A stretch of DNA of 5,730 bases from the NCBI GenBank assembly GCA_024762845.1, contig JANTGQ010000103.1, forward strand, positions 1 to 5,730, given 5' to 3'. Numbering within the stretch: position 1 is the first letter of the stretch; each line of letters starts with the position of its first letter. The position numbers and the translations under genes were made by a program. This DNA comes from Nitratifractor sp. Lineage in GTDB: Bacteria; Campylobacterota; Campylobacteria; Campylobacterales; Sulfurovaceae. Below, piece by piece: positions 1 through 5,730 of this stretch. The notes below the pieces were generated by a model that saw only the letters and a list, made by a program, of their open reading frames with translations, searched no databases and was not told the origin of the DNA.

Positions 1-199
1 CCTGCTCACCCTTAGCATCTAAGATAAACATAGCGTCTACATTTTTCAGTGTCTTAGAGATACTTTTTAGTCCAACCTTTAAGTCGCTTAGTGTTATATT
101 TGGCACTCTGTTAGGCAGCGCCCGACTTAATATATAACAAAAGTATGCCCTAGCTTTTACCCGAACCTCTGCAAACTCATCAATCTCTTTTATGTTCAT
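1..199 (-). CDS. N-terminal part of a probable PDC/Cache sensor-domain protein (partial)
   Basis: The reading frame opens at ATG (197-199) and stays open for 66 codons to the left edge, so only the N-terminus is visible. A strong Shine-Dalgarno GGAGG (205-209, minus strand) lies 5 nt before the ATG and fixes the start. The peptide begins MNIKEIDEFAEVRVKARAYF and ends with DAMFILDAKGEQ. A helical N-terminus followed by a beta strand of the type 'vDamfiLDakG' resembles the small PDC (Cache-like) ligand-sensing proteins common in Sulfurimonas-type genomes; this is recognition from memory and not proven. No transmembrane segment or output domain can be seen in the part present. It starts 23 nt after the psd stop, so it is probably the last visible gene of the same operon. 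The CDS itself is secure; the family is tentative. Confidence 0.72.
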   Translation of the reverse strand, partial: MNIKEIDEFAEVRVKARAYFCYILSRALPNRVPNITLSDLKVGLKSISKTLKNVDAMFILDAKGEQ

Positions 200-222
200 C
201 TATACCTCCAAAGCTGCTCGTA

Positions 223-1047
223 TTAATTCTCGTGCAAACGCCCGATTACATCGCCAAACGAGACCTTTTGATCAACGTTTACACTCCACACCACTGCATC
301 TTTTTCACTCAAAATTACAATTGTAGAACCCATCTCAAACCAGCCAAAGAGTTCACCTTTTTTAAGCTCTATTCCCTCTTCGTACTCATATAGAGTGCTT
401 ACAGATGCATCGCTGTTTGTTTTTACTCTACCTTCAAAACTCACAACCATTTTACCAACATTCAGAGCACCAACTAAAACAATAAAGTGCAGATGCCCAA
501 ATCTATCTTTAACCTTAATAACAACTCGCTCATTCTCAAGGTAGAGATTCTTTTTATTCTTTAAAAGTGGCATATTAACAGGGTAGAGCTTTCCGGGAAT
601 ATGCATAACACTTAATACCCTTACATCAAAAGGCATATGATATCTATGGTAATCTTTTGGAGAGAGATAAAGGTTTACATATGCCCCACCTTCCAAAAGT
701 GAAAAACTCTCCTCGTTATGTGCACCAATTAAACTGTTTGTATTATATGCCATCCCTTTAATTTGGTATGCGGTATGGTTTTTTATTGTACCAAAATCGA
801 TTACTCTTGCATCGCAAGGGGATATTACAGAGTCTCTTACAGCATCTATAGTTGGCTCTTTTTTCATTTTACGAATAAAGAGTTTTCCTAAACTACTGTA
901 GGTATTGGCAGGCTCAAAATTGCTCATATCAAGCCCCATTAGCTTAACATAGGAGTTATTTATAATTTTTTGCACAGGAGCACTAAACTCTTTGGCTGCA
1001 AACTTGCCAAAGGCTCTTGAGACTACAGAACTATAATGTTTTTTCAC
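223..1047 (-). CDS. psd: Phosphatidylserine decarboxylase proenzyme
   Basis: This enzyme makes phosphatidylethanolamine by decarboxylating phosphatidylserine at the inner membrane, the last step of PE synthesis. The 274-aa length fits the family. Family hallmarks are visible in order: SPCDA with the putative catalytic Asp79; SPKDYHRYHMP with His134 and His137; GALNVG (193-198); and the self-cleavage motif MGST (239-242). In this family the proenzyme is cut between Gly and Ser (here Gly240/Ser241), and the Ser becomes the pyruvoyl group of the short alpha chain. Most bacterial enzymes have LGST; the Met is a mild and conservative variant. The start is GTG (1045-1047), supported by AAGGAAG 5 nt upstream; the next in-frame Met is residue 38, which is too far in. 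The GTG overlaps the stop of the ferritin-like gene as GTGA, implying translational coupling. Confidence 0.95.
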   Translation of the reverse strand: MKKHYSSVVSRAFGKFAAKEFSAPVQKIINNSYVKLMGLDMSNFEPANTYSSLGKLFIRKMKKEPTIDAVRDSVISPCDARVIDFGTIKNHTAYQIKGMAYNTNSLIGAHNEESFSLLEGGAYVNLYLSPKDYHRYHMPFDVRVLSVMHIPGKLYPVNMPLLKNKKNLYLENERVVIKVKDRFGHLHFIVLVGALNVGKMVVSFEGRVKTNSDASVSTLYEYEEGIELKKGELFGWFEMGSTIVILSEKDAVVWSVNVDQKVSFGDVIGRLHEN

Positions 1048-1880
1048 ACGCTTCCTTTACTTTTAAAATGTTTTAATGCATTCTCCATTAAGGCTATATG
1101 GTAATTCTCCTGATAGTTAATAAAGTCAAAAAACTTTGCCAACTCCTCTGCCTCTTTCACTACAGCATCAGAGAGCTCTTTACACTGCTCTTTGGCTGCT
1201 ATCTCTTCATCTATTCCATCTTTTAAAAACTCTGCCACATCCTCTACCTGATACAACGAGCTATGCACCACTCTAGGCACACCCAAAATGCCCATCTGCG
1301 CCATCATTTCACCAAAACTTTTAAGGTGAAAAAAGCTCTCATCTACAAGAATTTGAAAAATCTTATTAAGGTAGTCATCACTTGAGTGCGCTTTAAGGTA
1401 GTTGTAAATCATAATCAACTCATACTCTTTATAACTCTCTTCAAACAAAAAGAGCGTCAGTGCATCTGTCGCTTCACTAGAGAGTTGCAAATCTTTATAG
1501 GTGCGCTTGCCGCTAAATGCTGTTACTACTTCATCTTCTAAAGTAGCTAGTTTATACTTTATATAGTCCCAGTCTGTCTGCAACCTAAAACGCAAGGCTT
1601 CATCTTCTACAAATGGCAGCATAAGCTCCATGGTTCCAAGACGCTCAATAATATTATTTACAATCACAACTAGAGAGTCTACCTTTATAGGAATAGGTTC
1701 TCTATTATAGTCATACTCTACCTTCTGCTCTACTAGCTTCTCTTCTATCCAGCCAAAGTGACGAAAAAGGATATCGCTAAAATCATTGAGCACCTGTCTG
1801 CTCTCTACACTACTGCTCATAAAAGATGCCATCAGTGTCTCTAACCACACTTCGTGAGTTTTTATTAATAGATTTTTCAT
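1044..1880 (-). CDS. Ferritin-like diiron-type four-helix protein of unknown function
   Basis: This 278-aa protein is soluble and almost wholly helical, with no signal peptide or membrane segment. I do not recognise a named family. The C-terminal half (about 138-272) reads like a ferritin/rubrerythrin-type four-helix bundle: FEESYKEYE (Glu147/148, Glu152), DESFFH (Glu181, His185), DGIDEEIAAKEQ (Glu225/226) and QENYH (Glu258, His261). Glu148 to Glu181 and Glu225 to Glu258 are both 33 residues apart, the distance between metal-ligand Glu residues in rubrerythrin. One departure is that Glu181 and His185 are four apart instead of the usual ExxH spacing of three, so the metal site may differ. Residues 1-125 form a second, uncharacterised helical region. 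The ATG has AGGAG a few nt upstream and overlaps the stop of the IscU-like gene by one base (TAATG). The neighbours suggest a role in iron handling, but this is inference. Confidence 0.75.
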   Translation of the reverse strand: MKNLLIKTHEVWLETLMASFMSSSVESRQVLNDFSDILFRHFGWIEEKLVEQKVEYDYNREPIPIKVDSLVVIVNNIIERLGTMELMLPFVEDEALRFRLQTDWDYIKYKLATLEDEVVTAFSGKRTYKDLQLSSEATDALTLFLFEESYKEYELIMIYNYLKAHSSDDYLNKIFQILVDESFFHLKSFGEMMAQMGILGVPRVVHSSLYQVEDVAEFLKDGIDEEIAAKEQCKELSDAVVKEAEELAKFFDFINYQENYHIALMENALKHFKSKGSV

Positions 1881-2344
1881 TACTTCTCCTCTTGGCTGTT
1901 AAATGCTGTTTCAGGATTACAGCTCTGCTCTATTTTATAGATAAGAGTCTTTTTCTCACCCTCTTCTTGGCTTAAAATATAACCATCAATTGCAGCTTTA
2001 AGTGCAACTGCTACCATTTCCGAGCATGCTGCCTGCTCCGGATCCACCTGCTCTAACATTCCCAATGTAACGGCTATAAGCTCCCCTGCTTTTTCAAACG
2101 TTAAACCTGCAGCTTCCTGTGTAATTATAGAACCTGCAACCACTGTTGTCATACATGCTATTGCTTCAAAAGCAATTTCAGAAATTATTAAACTCTCCTC
2201 TTGCTTCTGCACATTAATATAGATAATTACTTTCTCTCCATTTTGCGGGTTCTCACCTATTCCAATACTATCAGCATCTTCTATACGCCCATAGTTATTT
2301 GGATTGGACATATGAGCTACAATTTCATCATCAATACCTATCAT
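1880..2344 (-). CDS. IscU/NifU N-terminal-like Fe-S scaffold homologue with degenerate site
   Basis: This 154-aa protein is similar along its length to the IscU/NifU-N scaffold on which Fe-S clusters are built: HMSNPNNYG matches HYENPRNVG, FEAIACMTTVVAGS matches FKTYGCGSAIASSS, and AACSEMVAVALKAAIDGY matches HCSILAEDAIKAAIADY. Compared with E. coli IscU, the second and third cysteines are kept, but the first Cys in the PACGD loop is Asn in PQNGE, the Asp of that loop is Glu, and the His before the last Cys is Ala. An extra Cys lies near the C-terminus. It therefore may not assemble a [2Fe-2S] cluster in the classical way. GTG at 2347 directly precedes ATG 2344, but AAGGGA is correctly spaced only for the ATG, so I start there. 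It is the first gene of the leftward operon, with a good -10 upstream. A separate canonical IscU probably exists elsewhere in the genome (inference). Confidence 0.82.
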   Translation of the reverse strand: MIGIDDEIVAHMSNPNNYGRIEDADSIGIGENPQNGEKVIIYINVQKQEESLIISEIAFEAIACMTTVVAGSIITQEAAGLTFEKAGELIAVTLGMLEQVDPEQAACSEMVAVALKAAIDGYILSQEEGEKKTLIYKIEQSCNPETAFNSQEEK

Positions 2345-2346
2345 CA

Positions 2347-2354
2347 CTTCCCTT
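2347..2354 (-). promoter_or_regulatory. Shine-Dalgarno of the IscU-like gene (decides start)
   Basis: The minus strand reads AAGGGAAG here, then TG and ATG. Its AAGG core is 6 nt from the ATG at 2344 but only 3 nt from the GTG at 2347, which itself overlaps the site. This favours the ATG as start. Confidence 0.6.
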
Positions 2355-2383
2355 TCTTGGGTTATCCAGAGTTTCTTAAGCTA

Positions 2384-2389
2384 ATTATA
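2384..2389 (-). promoter_or_regulatory. Sigma-70 -10 box for the leftward operon
   Basis: The minus strand carries a perfect TATAAT. It would start transcription near 2377, about 33 nt before the ATG of the IscU-like gene. At the -35 distance there is only GTGTTT in AT-rich DNA, as is usual for Campylobacterota, whose vegetative promoters depend on the -10 box and upstream T-rich tracts. Confidence 0.6.
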
Positions 2390-2470
2390 CTCAATATAAC
2401 ACAAATAAACACTTTTAAATAAAAATAGCTCTCTAAATGAAATAATTTTTTACTTTACTCTTTTTTGGGA

Positions 2471-2476
2471 TATAAT
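2471..2476 (+). promoter_or_regulatory. Sigma-70 -10 box for the rightward operon
   Basis: A perfect TATAAT is preceded by T-rich DNA (TTTTTTGGGA directly upstream, a longer T-rich run from 2446), without a recognisable TTGACA. The predicted start of transcription is near 2483, leaving a leader of about 24 nt that contains the Shine-Dalgarno of the first gene. It probably drives the membrane protein, the channel and the polyamine gene together. Confidence 0.68.
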
Positions 2477-2494
2477 ATTACAGAAACTTTCTAC

Positions 2495-2500
2495 AAGAGG
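2495..2500 (+). promoter_or_regulatory. Shine-Dalgarno of the small membrane protein (decides start)
   Basis: AAGAGG ends 6 nt before ATG 2507. The frame is open further upstream, to about 2465, but that would place the -10 box inside the gene, so 2507 is the start. Confidence 0.7.
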
Positions 2501-2506
2501 ATTAAA

Positions 2507-2887
2507 ATGAACACTCAAAAGGTAATCTCCGGCTTCTTTATTATTATGGCGATGACACTCAACTTCGGCTTTTTCTATGGCGATATAGATAAATTTGCAC
2601 ACCACAGCCCCTACGAGCTTTTTGTAGCAATTGTTGTTAACCTTATAGCAACAATTCTAAAACTTGGTGATAAAACACAAGTTGGCTCAGTGCTCTTAGC
2701 GACAAGCCTTGTTGCAGATATTCAGCTTTTAGCTGCGGCAATTGTATGGGGTGTCTCTCTATATGTACTAAGCGGCGGTATCCAAAACTATGCACAGGTA
2801 ATTGTCTCGCTCTCAGGTGGTGCTCTGCTTGCAAATATTGTCTCGGTAATTATCTTTGTGGGTGATACATTAAAATCAAAGCGTTAA
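2507..2887 (+). CDS. Small integral membrane protein, DUF6394-like
   Basis: This 126-aa protein has no known enzyme motif. Its hydrophobic segments suggest three to four membrane helices: about 5-24 (including MAMTLNFGFFYGD), 37-51 (FVAIVVNLIATIL), 60-86 (SVLLATSLVADIQLLAAAIVW with the following strand) and 95-119. It ends with the basic tail KSKR. The pattern 'LNFGFFYGD...HHSPYELF...NLIATILKLGDKTQVG...LATSLVADIQL' resembles the DUF6394 family as I remember it; function is unknown. The acidic and His residues between helices 1 and 2 (D, K, HH) are notable. The gene is first in the rightward operon. Its TAA is followed by just ACA and then the GTG of the channel gene, so it may be a partner or accessory subunit of that channel; this is inference from context. 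Confidence 0.72.
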   Translation: MNTQKVISGFFIIMAMTLNFGFFYGDIDKFAHHSPYELFVAIVVNLIATILKLGDKTQVGSVLLATSLVADIQLLAAAIVWGVSLYVLSGGIQNYAQVIVSLSGGALLANIVSVIIFVGDTLKSKR

Positions 2888-2890
2888 ACA

Positions 2891-4585
2891 GTGCAGCACT
2901 CTAATATTTTTTGGATAATCATCCGCCGAATGCGGACACCTCTACTTGTAATTATACTTACATTTTCTATTACTATTATAGGATTAGTACTTATCCCAGG
3001 TGTCGATGGCAACGGTAACCCCTACCATATGAGTTTTCTTGATGCAGTCTACTTTGTAAGTTTTATGGCTTCTACAATCGGTTTTGGCGAAGTTCCCTAC
3101 GAATTTACCTATGCTCAGCGCCTATGGGTTCTCTTTTCTATCTATATAAGTGTTATTGGATGGTTCTATGCAATTGGTGCCCTTGTTGCACTCATTCAAG
3201 ACAAAAACCTTATACTCGAACTTGACGTAGCAAAATTTCGTAAAAAAATTAAAAATCTCAAAGAGCACTTTGTCATTATTTTGGGCTACAACCATGCAAC
3301 CAAAGAGTTAATTAACCGCTTAAATCGTGACGGCAAACGTATTGTTGTTCTCGACAAAAGCCAGGAAAAAATTGACGAACTCGAACTAGAGCACTTTATG
3401 CCAGAGGTTTACGGCTTAAGAGCCAATGTCGAAACACCTGAAGTCCTACGTTTAGCAGGTATAAAAAAGCGTAACTGTAAAGCAGTGATTACACTTTTTG
3501 ACAACGACTATAAAAATACGAAAATTGCACTTTTAGTAAAACTTTTAAATAATAAAGTAAATATTATTGTAAAATCCTCTACAAAAGAGCAGACACAGCA
3601 CCTTAAAAATCTTGGTATCAAAAATATTATTGACCCATTCCATTTAATCGCAAATCGCTTCTATCTTGCGGTATCAGCCCCCCATCTATGGATTCTAGAG
3701 CAGATGCTCTTTGGGCACGACCTCTATATGCACGAGCACGAATCACTGCCAAATGGTAAATATGTAGTGTGTGGGTATGGACGAATGGGCAAAGCCCTTC
3801 AAGAGTCCCTTAATAAGTCGAATACAGACTGTAGCTTTATAGACCTTAAATCAGCAAAACACAAAGCACAAAAGAATAGTGCAATCTATGGAGATGCCGA
3901 AGATTACCAATCGCTTATAGATGCAGGGGTAGAAGATGCCGCTGCAATTATAGCCGCTACCAAAGATGACCTTATAAATCTCACCATTCTACTAACAGCA
4001 AAAAAAATAAACCCAGATATCTACACTATTGGTAGAGAAAACACTATTGATGACGTTACTATTTTCCAGTCTGCCAAAATTGACAGAGTCTATATCTTAG
4101 AAGAGATTATCTCAGAGTTTGCACACCGTATTATCTCTCAGCCATTAACACACCAATTCCTACAAATCATTCATAAAAAAGATGACGAGTGGGGGAAAGA
4201 ACTTATAGATAAACTGAAACAGAAAACCTGTTACAACCCTGAAATATTTGAGCTCAGGGTTGTTAAGTCTCAGGCATATGCGTTGACCGAGTACCTTAAA
4301 AACGGTAACTCTATCAACTTAGGACTACTATCAAGAGATTTATCAGATAGAAAACAAAGAGCCAAAATACATATACTAATGGTAAAAAATAGAAAAGAGG
4401 AGATTACTATTTTACCAGATGAGAACTATTGCGTTAAAGTAAGTGACAGATTCTTAATAGCGGCATCAGAAGAAGCAAGGGAAAACTTCGAACTCCTTGT
4501 AAATAATGTAAATGAATTTGAGTATATAACAACAGGTAAAGAGCTTAAATTTGGTCTCATAAGGCAATTGCTCGAAAAAAATTAG
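2891..4585 (+). CDS. Potassium-channel-family protein with two RCK/TrkA-N domains
   Basis: A 564-aa inner-membrane protein. Residues 16-37 are the first TM helix, 50-67 a pore loop with the filter-like TIGFGE (62-67), and 76-103 the second TM helix. A first RCK (TrkA-N, Rossmann) domain covers about 126-250, and a second about 289-405. The second has an intact GYGRMG (295-300) with acidic Asp318 at the end of the next strand, suggesting nucleotide binding; the first has a degenerate GYNHAT (132-137), though Asp155 is kept. Residues 410-564 include a region that looks TrkA-C-like near LPDENYCVKVSDRFLIAAS. Such proteins conduct K+ under control of ligands bound to the RCK ring. The filter differs from the canonical TVGYGD, so ion selectivity is not certain. 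The GTG start has no clear Shine-Dalgarno; translation probably depends on re-initiation after the preceding gene. ATG 2930 is an alternative start but would trim the segment before TM1 and also lacks a Shine-Dalgarno. Confidence 0.88.
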   Translation: MQHSNIFWIIIRRMRTPLLVIILTFSITIIGLVLIPGVDGNGNPYHMSFLDAVYFVSFMASTIGFGEVPYEFTYAQRLWVLFSIYISVIGWFYAIGALVALIQDKNLILELDVAKFRKKIKNLKEHFVIILGYNHATKELINRLNRDGKRIVVLDKSQEKIDELELEHFMPEVYGLRANVETPEVLRLAGIKKRNCKAVITLFDNDYKNTKIALLVKLLNNKVNIIVKSSTKEQTQHLKNLGIKNIIDPFHLIANRFYLAVSAPHLWILEQMLFGHDLYMHEHESLPNGKYVVCGYGRMGKALQESLNKSNTDCSFIDLKSAKHKAQKNSAIYGDAEDYQSLIDAGVEDAAAIIAATKDDLINLTILLTAKKINPDIYTIGRENTIDDVTIFQSAKIDRVYILEEIISEFAHRIISQPLTHQFLQIIHKKDDEWGKELIDKLKQKTCYNPEIFELRVVKSQAYALTEYLKNGNSINLGLLSRDLSDRKQRAKIHILMVKNRKEEITILPDENYCVKVSDRFLIAASEEARENFELLVNNVNEFEYITTGKELKFGLIRQLLEKN

Positions 4586-4609
4586 AGATTGAAATAAGGG
4601 AAATAAAAG

Positions 4610-5730
4610 ATGATGAATACTTTGATTATAGGAGCCGGTGGCGTAGGTAATGTTGTTGCATTTAAATGTGCTATGAACAAAGAGAGTTTTGGTAATATTA
4701 CGCTTGCTAGTAGAACTGAAGCAAAGTGCATTGCAATTGCTAAAAATATAGAAAAAATGTATGGTGTTACAATAGCTACTGCAAAAGTTGACGCCGACAG
4801 TGTCGAAGAGCTTACTGCTTTAATAGAAGAGACAAATGCAGATATTGTAATAAATGTAGCCCTTCCTTACCAGGACTTAACTATTATGGATGCCTGCAGC
4901 AGTTGTGGCGTTAACTACTTAGACACTGCAAACTACGAGCACCCAAACACCGCAAAGTTTGAATATAAAGAGCAGTGGGCAAAAGATAAACAGTTTAAAG
5001 ATGCCAACATAATGGCACTTTTAGGCAGTGGTTTTGACCCAGGCGTTACCAATGTCTTCTGTGCATACGCACAAAAACACTACTTTGACACCATAGAGAC
5101 TATAGATATCTTAGACTGTAACGCCGGAGACCACGGTTACCCTTTTGCAACCAACTTTAACCCCGAAATCAATCTGCGCGAAGTTAGCGCAAACGGACGA
5201 TACTGGGAGAAAGATAAAAATGGCGTAGGTAGATGGATAGAGACAAAACCTATGGAGATTAAACAGGTATGGGATTACCCAGAGATTGGTCCAAAAGATA
5301 GTTATCTCCTCTACCATGAAGAGATGGAGAGTTTGGTAAAACATATCAAAGGGCTTAAAAGAATACGTTTCTTTATGACCTTTGGAGAGAGCTACCTTAC
5401 ACATATGAGATGTCTCGAAAATGTAGGAATGCTTGGTATTGAGCCAGTAGAGCATCAGGGGCAAAAGATAGTTCCACTGGAATTTCTAAAAACGCTTCTA
5501 CCAGACCCGGCAAGCTTGGGAGAACGCACAAAAGGAAAAACCAACATAGGTATAGTAGCCACCGGTTTGAAAGATGGAGAGAAAAAGACAATTTATATCT
5601 ATCAGGTAAGCGACCACCAAGAGTGCTATAGAGAGGTTTTAAGCCAGGGAGTAAGCTATACAACTGGCGTTCCAGCAATGATTGGAGCAAAACTGATGCT
5701 AGAGAAAAAATGGTACAAAACAGGAGTACA
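4610..5730 (+). CDS. Carboxynorspermidine/carboxyspermidine dehydrogenase (C-terminus cut off)
   Basis: This belongs to the saccharopine-dehydrogenase-like family. The enzyme condenses aspartate beta-semialdehyde with putrescine (or diaminopropane) and reduces the imine with NADPH, giving carboxyspermidine (or carboxynorspermidine), which a PLP decarboxylase then converts to spermidine (or norspermidine). Visible features are the Rossmann motif GAGGVG (8-13), the strand end NVALPY (82-87), LDTANYEHP, LGSGFDPGVTN (from residue 138), and DHGYPFATNF (from 174). These match the Campylobacter/Vibrio type enzyme as I know it. At the edge 373 codons are seen with no stop; the family is about 400 aa, so only a short tail is missing. 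ATG 4610 is favoured over ATG 4613: AAGGGA (4596-4601) ends 8 nt before it. It lies 24 nt after the channel gene, probably cotranscribed. The partner decarboxylase is not in the window. Confidence 0.88.
   Translation, partial: MMNTLIIGAGGVGNVVAFKCAMNKESFGNITLASRTEAKCIAIAKNIEKMYGVTIATAKVDADSVEELTALIEETNADIVINVALPYQDLTIMDACSSCGVNYLDTANYEHPNTAKFEYKEQWAKDKQFKDANIMALLGSGFDPGVTNVFCAYAQKHYFDTIETIDILDCNAGDHGYPFATNFNPEINLREVSANGRYWEKDKNGVGRWIETKPMEIKQVWDYPEIGPKDSYLLYHEEMESLVKHIKGLKRIRFFMTFGESYLTHMRCLENVGMLGIEPVEHQGQKIVPLEFLKTLLPDPASLGERTKGKTNIGIVATGLKDGEKKTIYIYQVSDHQECYREVLSQGVSYTTGVPAMIGAKLMLEKKWYKTGV

Noticed and set aside
2351..2362. CCC-N6-GGG near the leftward Shine-Dalgarno as a regulatory hairpin
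   Set aside because: The stem is only three base pairs, too weak to count as a structure.
2201..2422. Open frame on the plus strand (73 codons)
   Set aside because: It is antisense to the start of the IscU-like gene and its promoter, and has no recognisable features.
2465..2506. A possible N-terminal extension of the small membrane protein upstream of ATG 2507
   Set aside because: The extension would contain the consensus -10 box, and only ATG 2507 has a well-placed Shine-Dalgarno.
2643..2834. Open frame on the minus strand (63 codons)
   Set aside because: It is antisense to the small membrane protein gene and its composition looks like a reversed membrane-protein coding sequence.
4561..4609. 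Possible terminator between the channel and the dehydrogenase (A-rich run near 4576)
   Set aside because: There is no GC-rich stem before the A run and no T tract on the coding strand; the short gap favours co-transcription.
5111..5690. Long open frames on the minus strand (5111-5464 and 5397-5690)
   Set aside because: They lie opposite the well-supported dehydrogenase gene, overlap each other and show no recognisable protein features; they are shadows of its codon pattern.

Overview
The window is AT-rich bacterial chromosome, densely packed with short gaps. Its gene content suggests a member of the Campylobacterota, probably close to Sulfurimonas. The pointers are a carboxy(nor)spermidine dehydrogenase of the alternative spermidine route, a small membrane protein that resembles DUF6394, and sigma-70 promoters with a perfect TATAAT but no good -35. 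The assignment rests on recognition, not on a search.

The layout is two divergent gene clusters separated by one 162-bp promoter region (about 2345-2506). Leftward (minus strand), in order of transcription, are: an IscU/NifU-N-like protein lacking part of its cluster-binding site; a ferritin-like helical protein; phosphatidylserine decarboxylase (psd); and the start of a probable PDC/Cache sensor-domain protein that runs off the left edge. The first three are joined by 1-bp and 4-bp start/stop overlaps and the fourth follows after 23 nt, so this looks like one translationally coupled operon.

Rightward (plus strand) are: a 126-aa membrane protein; a two-TM potassium-channel-like protein with two RCK/TrkA-N domains (GTG start 3 nt after, and in the same frame as, the preceding stop); and, 24 nt on, a carboxy(nor)spermidine dehydrogenase that runs off the right edge. 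They appear to share the promoter at about 2471.

Functionally, the left operon joins iron or Fe-S handling with synthesis of phosphatidylethanolamine. The right operon joins monovalent cation transport with polyamine synthesis, both of which concern intracellular cations. I see no mobile element, CRISPR array, RNA gene or clear terminator. The points most worth a second look are the degenerate scaffold plus ferritin-like pair fused by overlap to psd, and the in-frame single-stop junction between the small membrane protein and the channel.
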